The notes beneath the pieces were generated by a model. It ran no database searches and was not told the origin of the DNA. It saw only the letters and a list, made by a program, of their open reading frames with translations. DNA of 64,000 nt from Phallus indusiatus (lineage: Eukaryota; Basidiomycota; Agaricomycetes; Phallales; Phallaceae), in the NCBI GenBank assembly GCA_027605045.1, contig JAQFWX010000007.1, forward strand, positions 558,001-622,000, in the 5' to 3' direction. How positions within the stretch are numbered: the first letter of the stretch is position 1; the number at the start of each line of letters is the position of its first letter. Positions 11,571 through 20,440 of the stretch are shown here, piece by piece. The translations under genes were made by a program, and so were the position numbers.

Positions 11571-12112
11571 ATGCCGTTCCAAGCCACATTCAACGCGCAG
11601 TCCTTGAAAGGTATTGAACTATTTTTCTTCTATTCATGTTCATTTACACCAAACACTCGCTCAGTTTTCACAAAATGCCTTGCTTGTCTGGCGCGTTATG
11701 GCGACGACATCGTTTTCCAAGCGGATCTTACCTCGGTCTCCTTGAGTAGCACAAACTCTTCCAAATCCGCGTTCGGTCAAATCAAGTTCAATACCGTGTT
11801 CTTTGAAAAATACCATGCTCGGCCAAGTCAGCCGCCAGGCTCAACATTCAGTACGCCGCCCAGCCAGCAAGGTCCAATTTTAGGCCAACTCGTGGTCAAA
11901 GTATGTATGTTACATCTTCGTCATCAACATAATACAATCACTCACATTTAGTCGCTTCTATCGATTCTGAGGCACAAAACCATTGACAAGATAATTGAGC
12001 GCTGTCGTTTGTAGATACTTCATCCGGGTCGTGAAACTGAATATGGCGATTCTGATGAAGAAAAAGATAGTCTGGAGCTCAAGCTAATTGTCCGTCTGTA
12101 CTGCAAGCACGG
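11571..12112 (+). pseudogene. rad9: Rad9 5' half, 3'-truncated copy
   Basis: This copy supplies the N-terminus missing from the 1.3-kb copy. Exon 1 11571-11610 (MPFQATFNAQSLK), intron 11611-11664, exon 2 11665-11900 (VFTKCLACLARYGDDIVFQ; LTSVSLSSTNSSKSAFGQIK; FNTVFFEKYHARPSQPPG), intron 11901-11951, then exon 3 SLLSILRHKTIDKIIERCRL. An in-frame TAG follows near 12,012; a shifted frame then continues GDSDEEKDSLELKLIVRLYCKH to about 12,112. The SLK...CLARYGDD...SSTNSSKSAF order is that of the Rad9 N-terminal domain. Homology ends near 12,170, where the terminus of the convergent FAD monooxygenase gene begins. No intact rad9 exists in the window. Confidence 0.8.
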
Positions 12113-12222
12113 TATGTAATTGCTGTTCCTTTTTTTGCTCCGTTGTAGTGAGTTACCCATATATTCTGGTTCGTGGGGAATAATGAAAAAAAAAAAAGCA
12201 GATATCATCGAATGTGTTAAAA

Positions 12223-14346
12223 TCAAATAATTAATTCGTAACCAATGAATTGTTTGAACCACGCCCACGCAACACGTCTGGCAACCCAAGGCGCGAGAAC
12301 ATCCGTTGGCGGTATAAGGTACCCTACTTGCTTCACGAAAAGATCGCTAATATCAGCGTCCTTTATTCATGTCAGTACATATAATCAAGGGTGAGAAATT
12401 CAAGAGTGCCTTAGTTATCAATGCAAACACTATATTACCGTAGGCACGAAAAAAGCGAGCTGTCTTCACGCGATCTTCTCCTGGAAGAGGAATCGTACTT
12501 GGGTAGTTATAATCTATGTTCTTCATGTTTTCCCTAAGAAATTTTAAATCTAAGAGTGACTCATGAACATAATATTGAGAAATAATAACAAACCAAATAT
12601 GCTCAGTCCGGGTCCGTACATCGAAAAAAAAATTCCTGGCGAACGTGCGGGGTAGGTATCCGGCGAAATCAGGAGATGCTTTGTATAATTGAGCATTCAG
12701 TATTATTACAGTTGCACAAGCCTTAGAGCATCCTTGGCTGCACAACGGTTAGCTCATATCAAAGTATAATTATGATGCTGTATGCACACCCAAGGATTGG
12801 GTCGGTTTGCGACTGGGCATCACCGACTACAACAAAATTGGATGGAAGGTCCTTAAGTTCGTGATATTTGATATACACAGAGCGGGCTGCGTTTATGTCT
12901 ATCGTTAATTCTTTTTTAGAGTTTATTTTCATTTACTTACGGTATACCGAATCAACAAAAGTTACAGGAACGTCTTCTAATTGTAGGGTTTGCAACATGT
13001 CGTGCAGCCATTCAGGTAAGGGTTGCTTCAAGTTCAACCGTCGTACGTAGTCCGATATTTCGCTTGGGCTGCGGATTTTTTCATGCCAATTGTAACCACC
13101 ATAGCCTATATGGACTAGATCACATCGTTCAGAAAACAGGTCTAAGAAATCTTAGCAGGCTGCCTACGGAAATTCTTGTCCCGCTTGTCAACTCCGAATA
13201 ATCTATCATTTGCACCATCAGCAGGTAATGAGGCCATTACTTTCCAAATGCTGTCAGAGCTATTTGGAATCCCGTATTGTCGAAAAGCTTCATCCAACTT
13301 GGGAGGAAGAGCAAACTCGGCACGTGTGTAGCTCACTTTCGGATCGAACATTATTTTAATATCGTCTAATGATGGTGAGCGATAATTCGCGTATTTTGGA
13401 ATAGCTTTCAGCCAACGGTGACCACCCATAAATGAGCCGGTAGCATCTAACGATGGACAGCGTTCAATCACCTCACATTCAAAAGGCAGCGACGGTGAAT
13501 TATTTTTGCTTACCGACAACTAGGTTCCCTTCTAGCTCAGTAGTTTTACCGTTCGGGAACTTTACGGTTACGCCTAAAACCCTGTTGAGGCTCTCGTCAT
13601 ATACCAAACCTATGACAGTGCCATGGAGGATCTCGACTTCTTTGCAAGTTTCAAATAGAAGCCGACGAGTAGTTGTTTCAAACGCAGGTCGAGTCATACG
13701 TATAGAGGGAGGGTGAACGCCGCCGGAGTAGAAAGGAAACTTTGGGGAGACGAGCCTCGGAACACCCGAAACGTGGAAGATATCGACAGCTACACCGAGT
13801 CTACAGTTACATGTGTTAAAGTGAAACCATTGTTTGATACACGTAAACAAGACTTGCTTTCCTGCGATATCTTCGTGCGCTTGTTCAAATGTTTTGAACA
13901 ACTCTTTCATAACCAGAGTCACAATGACTTGAAAGTAGTGAAATGCGGTATACTGAGATACCCGAGCTCTTTTCGGTGCATTTGGCTCTCTGTGGAGATC
14001 TTTCAAGCCCTTCTCGCCAACAACCCATTCTTCCGCCTCGACGACGATCACTTTTGAAAAGTGATTTGCGCAAACCTTAGCAGAGAGTAATCCAGAAATA
14101 CTTGAAAGAGAGTGGGGACTTGTTAATTAATAGCATCTTAATATTGTATTATATTTCATCTCACCTTCCACCGCAAATGATTGCGGTACCGGAAAACTTG
14201 TCACTTTTCTGCCTTTCTTTCGACAGAAGAGGTATATCTTTTACAATGGACAACTTGTCCCATAATAATTTCACGACCAGTCTCGAGAAAATTTCGTAAA
14301 CCACCGCTGTCGTGAGAATGGTAACGAAGAGGTTGAACGGGTCCAT
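12223..14346 (-). CDS. Membrane-anchored FAD-dependent monooxygenase (group A flavoprotein)
   Basis: ATG at 14346: MDPFNLFVTILTTAVVYEIF forms an N-terminal hydrophobic anchor. GTAIICGGSISGLLSAKV (about residues 53-70) is the dinucleotide-binding Gly motif completed across intron 14101-14164, followed by VIVVEAEEW. VVDATGS is formed across the intron near 13,440-13,505, and VVVGDAQSQTDPI...QGCSKA is the third FAD motif. The C-terminus is DADISDLFVKQVGYLIPP...GYELII, stop at 12,223. Two introns look GC-AG: 13801-13857 (GCAAGT donor) and 12361-12409 (GCACTC donor). A 26-nt gap at 13142-13167 has GT...AG ends and restores frame; it is too short for a normal intron and may be a lesion. Family members hydroxylate or epoxidise lipophilic substrates; the neighbouring UbiA gene suggests prenylated aromatics. 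That link is inferred. Confidence 0.7.
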
Positions 14347-15034
14347 TCTATGAGAGATAGTTGTCACACATATCACTGATTTATGTATATATTTCATCGA
14401 ATAAAGCCGGGAACTGAGGCCATCATGGTGTATACTTGGTCGAATGAGGCTGCCGGAATCACTGACCTGCGCGCTCATGGCACCTCATGTGAGGGCATCT
14501 CTCTTGCACGTGACATGTGACATGTTGACATGCCCACGCAAGAACCAGTTTTCCTGTTTTCACCGGGGTTAATGTGACGAGCCAGCTTCCTTTCCCCCCT
14601 CATTTTCACTTTGTATCCTCCACTAAGCAATCAAACATCATCACTGTTCTTTTAACAAGCTACTCCTCTTTTTTTTTTCCACCAGAAGAATTTGCACCCA
14701 GCACGTTGGAATCGCGGCAAACCTTTCGCGGGGCATTGGAGCCAGTCAACTCTCTCGATGTCGTCGAAACCGTGTCGACATTAGTGTGTCATGATGACCT
14801 ATTCTTCTAACCAACATCACTCTGGCATTGGATAAATGAAAGTGTTGAGCGACGTCAGATCCCTTGCATGCTTTCGAACTTTCGTTTGTATCATACGACT
14901 TGACACAGTATCAACCGAATCCGATGTTTCCGGATACAATAGGTACCAAAATATATCTTCCCATACATCCAACGCTTTTACCCACTGAATTAAATGGGGT
15001 TTGTTGGAATGAAAGCTATATTCTCAGTTGAACT
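14347..15034. pseudogene. Intergenic with a coiled-coil-gene shard and flank shared with 23.4-23.7 kb
   Basis: Bases 14,752-14,820 (CTCTCTCGATGTCGTCGAAA, TGTCATGATGACCTATTC) are another shard of the coiled-coil gene (compare 30,060-30,120). From about 14,870 the text GTTTGTATCATACGACTTGACA... parallels 23,448-23,520 upstream of UbiA copy 2, and 15,000-15,034 (GGTTTGTTGGAATGAAAGC) parallels 23,650-23,668. Confidence 0.5.
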
Positions 15035-15125
15035 TGTTGGGAATACGAGTTACTCCTGTATATAGTACTAGTCACGACGCTTATAGACGTGCGTCCGCTA
15101 CATCATCGTGCCTGGGATTCCGACA
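15035..15125 (+). mobile_element. 91-bp LTR-like mini-element, target duplication GAACT
   Basis: The ends are TGTTGGGAAT...GGGATTCCGACA, an imperfect terminal inverted repeat of the TG...CA type, flanked by perfect GAACT repeats (15030-15034, 15126-15130). The paralogous site near 23,680 reads GTTGAGCTGGAAAGCACA without the element, matching GTTGAACTCGAAAGTACA here once the element and one repeat are removed, so it is a clean empty site. The related copy at 44,166-44,263 has its own duplication (GGTCG). Confidence 0.8.
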
Positions 15126-15585
15126 GAACTCGAAAGTACAGTATGACTAGTTGCGCTCTGATTACTGTGAATTTTCGCCATCACGAAGCGAGCGCTAGTC
15201 TGAGCGTCTGAATACAATCAAATTCCATTCGCACCCACCAATCAAATCTCTCGTGTCAAGCGTGTCTTAATCTCTTCCCATGGTTCCCTTGAGAAGACAT
15301 CTTTTTCAGTCGGACAATGCTGACCAGCTGCGTCATCACAAAATCACCGCAGAAGATGGTTTCGGCTCGATATATATACACCGGCGAACGGAGTGCATCA
15401 AGCTGCGTGTAGATTTCTCTGTAAATAAAGAGGAAAGTCCATAGATGCTGACATGCAAGTCAAGGCGACGTTCAGTATTACGGCGCTAACGCGACGTGAC
15501 TTACGCGTTACATTCACTCTTGTTCTTGTCTCTTGTCAATGCCTACCTTCTGGTGGCAAAAGCCTAAATTTACGAACTATACTCG

Positions 15586-15786
15586 ATGCCGTTCCAAGCC
15601 ACACTCAACGCGCACTCCTTGAAAGGTATTGAATTATTTTTCTTCTGTTTATGTTCATCTACACAAAATGCCTTGCTTGTCTGGCGGCGGCTGGCGCGTT
15701 ATGGCGACGACATCGTTTTCCAAGCGGATCTTACCTCGGTCTCCTTGAGTAGCACAAACTCTTCCAAATCCGCATTCGGTCAAGTT
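15586..15786 (+). pseudogene. rad9: Rad9 5' fragment fused to the unknown gene
   Basis: Exon 1 is MPFQATLNAHSLK, then the intron (shortened and lacking the normal acceptor region), then RLARYGDDIVFQADLTSVSL and SSTNSSKSAFGQVK. At about 15,786-15,790 the Rad9 sequence stops and continues directly as ACGCGTAACAACCCTCAATC, which belongs to the unknown gene family (compare 3969). The result is a dead chimera. Confidence 0.75.
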
Positions 15787-16072
15787 AAGTACGCGTAACA
15801 ACCCTCAATCATACACGCACTCCCCGAGTTTGCTCAATGTGTACAACTTCTTTGTTGATGCTAGAACTCAGAGTTTTGCGTCAAACTTCAAAGGACGATT
15901 CTTCATGACTTTGATTGATGACAAGGGCGAACGAGGTCTTCATATTGTGCCAAGTTCGAATGTAGCAAACGCTATCAGTGGAAACTGGTACTACGGGTGT
16001 TCATTATCTGAATTTTGGGACCTTTTCTAATGCTTCGAATCTAGGTTCTTCATTCGCTCCACTGCTGACCCG
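15787..16072 (+). pseudogene. Fragment of the unknown 230-aa gene, copy C
   Basis: Carries the second half of exon 2 (LLNVYNFFVDARTQSFASNF, FFMTLIDDKGERGLHIVP, ANAISGNW), the intron (GTACTACGG...TCTAG) and only the first codons of exon 3 (FFIRSTADP), then changes to unrelated sequence at about 16,072. It is much closer to copy A (3773) than to copy B (32,785), so it derives from copy A or a recent ancestor. Confidence 0.8.
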
Positions 16073-16793
16073 AGCATATACGTGGTTTAAATGTTGTGGT
16101 ATTCAAACGTTGTGCAGGTGCTATGTGGCTGATAGTGATTCAATAAGCACCCTCGGTATTTCCTCATAACCCGACACCAACCGGGAGTTCATCGTTGATG
16201 ATACGCCATGCCAATCATTCCCCGTTGTGTGACTCAGAGCAGCGTTTATCACTCAATCGAAATTGGAATCGGCAATAACCGACAATAGAACAAGATCCCT
16301 GAGCAGGCCCAGAATGATATGACTATGTAACAACGCGTGACCCGAACTCCAGATCAAGATTTCTCTCCAGCTTTGCAATGTTTATCAAGTCTTTTCGTTC
16401 AATCAATGCATCTTTATGGGGTATAAAAACTCTCATTTTTTATTCCAAGCTACCTTTTTTAATCATTAATTATTTTACCTGACAGGAGACTTTTACCAAC
16501 GTTTTAACAATTGAATCGATACATAAATCCAACCTCCTAGGCCTGTGTATAAATATACGCACCACACGCACGTACGGACTGGATGTTCAGGTACAAAATG
16601 AACGTCGTTGACATTATATCTCTTCGTGCTTCTCATAATGTTTATCTTCTTTCAAGTCAACCTCCAAGGGCTCGGAACTGTAGACAACCGTTGGTCATCA
16701 AAACATACTGTACTACACGAGCCTGGACAGGGAAAATTCTGAGACAACCTGAGGGATGCAATTTATTCGCGTTTACACATGAATAATGTAGTC
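16073..16793. other. Intergenic; 3' flank of the 7TM block
   Basis: No gene seen. From about 16,545 the sequence parallels 5340 onward (ACCACACGCACGTACGGACT), which marks the duplicated 7TM block. Confidence 0.5.
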
Positions 16794-18242
16794 CTAACAA
16801 TAGATAACAAAGTTTTCACGACGTGTTCCCGTGCTGATAATAGTATCTTGACTGCGTTCTGTTCCTTCCTTAATAAATTGTACTTCTGTGTAGGATACGG
16901 GCAAGGTTTTAAGCAATTGCCCTTTTTCCTCGTAGCTTACTGAGCGTAAATTGATGATTAAGTGGGATGCCTGGAAGGCTGAGTCAAAATAGGTAAAAGA
17001 ATAATGCTAAGGTTGGGCCTACAGAGATTCCCATGAGCGGATAATTCCAGCTACAATTCTTAAATTCAAAATCATCACATAAAATAAAGTTACACTTACT
17101 AAAGTGCAGTCTCGCCCAATACAGAGTGTAGACCAAATCCAGTCATACTCAACAGGAAACAAGCTACGAATATTCTCAACCATACTGTCACTTTGTCCAA
17201 CATTCACATACCTAGCAAAACAAAGAAAACCCAAACACCATCTCGAATAAAAGTGTGATAAACATGGGAAGTTCTACCAAACAACATCAAGCCGTTTCTT
17301 TGAAGATAGATATGCCGTCCTAGAGCCAGAAGGAAGAGGGTCGCCTGTATGCTAAGTATAGGTAGCCTGGAGATACATATGTTACCATCTAAACGTGTAA
17401 CGGGACCGAAGATATATTACCAGATATATGATTCAATATTCGGGGTTTTCAATACTATACAAATCACGGTCGGTAGTTGACGGGAAAATGGGTTCGCGAC
17501 GCTTTGAACTTTAGGCAATGCTAATGCGATCAAACACGCGACAGCCATAAACACAACAGTTTCCAGGGCACAAAGAGATGTGAGCAGCGCCTTCTTTTTG
17601 CCATACAATGCGTACACTGATGGTTTTCAGCATTATGAACGTTCTGCATAGAATTTGGTTATAAGATACCGCGGATCACCAATAGCACATCCACGCATGT
17701 AGAAGTAATCAACCCAAACACCGCAGACAACCAGAAATTAGCTCTGCAACCAGAATCCGTGGTGCCCAATATTCCAACATTGAACAAAATATTCACTCTG
17801 AATATATACGGTCAATAGTTAAATTGCATAATAGATGTTTGAAGGCCTACATTTCCGCCCCAATGACAAGGAAGCGGATAACTCCAAACAAAACAGTCAT
17901 GTAAGAAAACTCACATCTGAAATCTCATTTACGCCAGATGTATTGTCTGAAAGAGATGGCTTACTTCCAGATGTATATCAACTTAAAGATCAAAGGTATA
18001 AATATGACGCAGAATGAGATAAATGAAACAGGAGATACCTCATTGTCTAGATTTAACAGAAAATCCCAAAAGAAAAGCGCAGAGGAAGCAACTACAAAGC
18101 CATGAGCGGAAATAAATACAGCAAAATGATTGTTACCAATGTTGAAGTTTATAATACGAATGTTTTCTACTAAGTCAGGAAGAACGGTCGCTGGGATTTC
18201 CAGCTTGGAGACCCCGCTGTCTATCACAGTATTAGACATCAT
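16794..18242 (-). CDS. DUF6533-like seven-helix membrane protein, copy 2
   Basis: Starts ATGATGTCTAAT at 18,242 (MMSNTVIDSGVSKLEIPATV), then NFNIG, intron, FVVASSALFFWDFLLNLDNEV, the mini-exon LIYIWK, and VYALYGKKKALLTSLCALET (exon beginning near 17,620), ending ALPKVQSVANPFSRQLP...IESYIW. It is the closest sister of copy 1, and the two share flanks over about 2.6 kb. A 4-nt difference near the end (GATACTATTATC versus GATATC) moves the frame, so this protein ends ...GTRRENFVIYC at 16,794 while copy 1 stops earlier. Function unknown. Confidence 0.65.
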
Positions 18243-18639
18243 GGTAGTTTCAAGATGAGTAAACGGCTGGACATTATATTTCATACAAGCGCTTCTTATC
18301 TAATCATTATCCAGTCTCCAGTCTAAGACGGCGTCGTACTTGACACGTCATCGTCGTTCCAATTACTGTCGGTGTTCATCTATAGAAGAAAATTGCCGAG
18401 AGATGATGTGAATTGGCAGAGGGCTACATGTAACCTCACATGCGACGTCTCAAAGAAGAAAATACTAGCCTCGAGTCTCATACCGCCTCAGTAGAGCCTG
18501 AATATCGAATAAGTGTCAATCAAATTCACTTGAGCTGGTTAAAGGTGCGAACCCTAGTCACTCGCCTCAGCTGGTGCGCAAGTCAACTAATATCCGGCGT
18601 CACTGGCATGCGCCAGTATCCTTGAACCTACTGAGCGAC
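18243..18639. other. Upstream flank of 7TM copy 2
   Basis: Paralogous to 7030-7640. No separate gene seen. Confidence 0.45.
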
Positions 18640-18970
18640 AAGAACTTCTTTGCATCGCAATGTCTGAACTCTTGGGAGACATCTTCGGGACAAAACTGAG
18701 TCAACTTTCTCGATGTCGTTGACACTTTGTCGGCACGTGTTATTCAGGCTTGTCATGATGGGGTATTCTTCTAACAAGATTCGTAAAGGGAGTCGACATC
18801 TGTTGATAAAAAGATTTGATAATATCACGGTCTCTACTGAGCTTGTCCTGGAAACAGTTCGATGTCGCCAACGAAGCTACTAGATGATATATAAGCCCTC
18901 GTGATTTGAATATCTCCGGTTGAATATCTCCGGAGATTGTCCCTTTTCTTTTTCGTTTCAAGCTGAGCGC
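18640..18970 (-). pseudogene. Shard of the golgin-like coiled-coil gene (copy near 7TM copy 2)
   Basis: TCATGATGGGGTATTCTTC, AAGATTCGTAAAGGGAGTCG, GTTCGATGTCGCCAACGAAG and TTGAATATCTCCGGAGATTG follow the order of 30,100-30,310 in the intact gene. The match extends further downstream than in the shard at 7642. No open frame survives. Confidence 0.65.
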
Positions 18971-19480
18971 TGAGCTGCGAGATTGCCTCAGTTCCGGAAT
19001 AAGTCGACTAGCTCTTGTGTAGGTTGACGACGTCAGAAAAATAGATAAAACTGCGAGTGAAATGTGACCGTAAAATCCCTGGCATGTGCTCTATGATCAA
19101 AAGATGGGTGATCAAATACAGATAGACTAGGTTATATAAACGAATTAGAAAACAAAAAAATGAAACGAAGGAATGAGTTTAAGAAATAGAGGAAAGAAAG
19201 TGATAAGGAAAGATGACGATAGAAAGGAGAGTTTGTGGACGAAGGTGCCACGACGCAAACGAGACGACTCACGAGTACTCTAGTCACGAGCGCTAAACGC
19301 TAAACAACTACGCGTCGTTACACTGGTTTGCCATCGGACCTTGTTGGATAACTAGAAGCGCCCGAGGACGCTAACCCCCTTGCATGTACGCATCGTCCTC
19401 TACCCCCAATTATAACTTTGAACACTATCCAAGTGGAACATACATCCTAGTTCAATGTACGACATAAACAATGATTACCC
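18971..19480. other. Intergenic, nothing recognised
   Basis: No ORF with family features and no duplicate elsewhere in the window. A purine-rich tract lies at about 19,140-19,230. Confidence 0.4.
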
Positions 19481-19487
19481 ATAACTC

Positions 19488-20018
19488 ATGGTAAAGAGAA
19501 CCAAAGCTCCAAATTTATCCCAAACGACCTGCGCCACATGCTCATCCCTACCCGTAATATCAGAATTCGTCGCGAGCACTTCCACTTCAGCACTTACAAT
19601 ATTACACCATCCAGTGCTTGCCTCGCCCGCAGACATTCGTAGTCTGTTTCACCTAACACACTCTTCAAGCCCAGTGCAAAAAGAAGCGCACAATTTGAAG
19701 CTAGAGAAAGGAGAAAAGATTAGGATAAATCGACAGCAATTTGCATTAACGCCGGCGTACGTGTTTACAGATTATAAGTCGCAGGGTCAAACAGCAAGCC
19801 CAGTCATCATCGATCTGGATGAATCACCCAGTGGGAAGTTGACGCCGTTCAACGCGTACGTCGCTTTTTCAAGATCGAAGAGCAGGGAACATGTTCGTCT
19901 GTTAAGAGACTTCGAGAGTAAACTAATCACGGAGGAGATAAACGGTGAACTGCGAAACTTCGACGAGTGGCTTGAGAAAATGGATTCAGATAGAGGCAAT
20001 GTCGCGGTGCTGCACTGA
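19488..20018 (+). pseudogene. C-terminal remnant of a Pif1/Helitron-type helicase
   Basis: From about 19,680 the frame reads LKLEKGEKIRINRQQFALTP, AYVFTDYKSQGQTASPVIID, LTPFNAYVAFSRSKSREHVR, LLRDFESKL, then ELRNFDEWLEKMD. TDYKSQGQT and AYVAFSRSKSRE fit the last helicase motifs of the Pif1/RecD group, which in fungi often belong to Helitron transposons. The Walker A and B motifs and the Rep domain are missing, and the first ~60 codons do not look like helicase. It is a transposon or gene remnant. Confidence 0.7.
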
Positions 20019-20139
20019 CTATATAGGGTGTTGAATATCGAGCTAATCAGAGATTGAATGGAGAAGGACTTACTGGGATGTATTACAAACTCGTACACAG
20101 CACGTAACGATGTAAATTGTTGTAGTAACACGTGGGCGT

Positions 20140-20440
20140 ATTGACAGAGCCTCCATTGATGACATCGCGCACAAGGGAAAAGACAAAGCCGCAGACAAGA
20201 TGCAGCGGCGAAAGGTTATGGGCGTACACAGAAATTGATGGTGCAGAAGGATACTCCTGACAACCGCATGAGTCTTGAGCCTCCGTTGATGACATCACGC
20301 ACAGGGGAATCGGACGAACGTGTTCCCTGTTCTTTGATCCCCCATAAACTTCTCTGCGGTAAACTAATCACGGGGGTGATGGACGGTGACCTGCGAAACT
20401 TCGACGAGTGGCTCGAGGAAATGGATTCAGATACATAGGC
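20140..20440 (+). repeat. Partial repeat of the helicase 3' end
   Basis: 20,342-20,436 (GTAAACTAATCACGGGGGTG...GACCTGCGAAACTTCGAC...GAAATGGATTCAGATA) repeats 19,917-19,993 of the helicase remnant. Nearby GCCTCCATTGATGACATCGC (20,150) is repeated as GCCTCCGTTGATGACATCAC (20,279). The 3' end of the helicase remnant was duplicated or rearranged. Confidence 0.65.
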
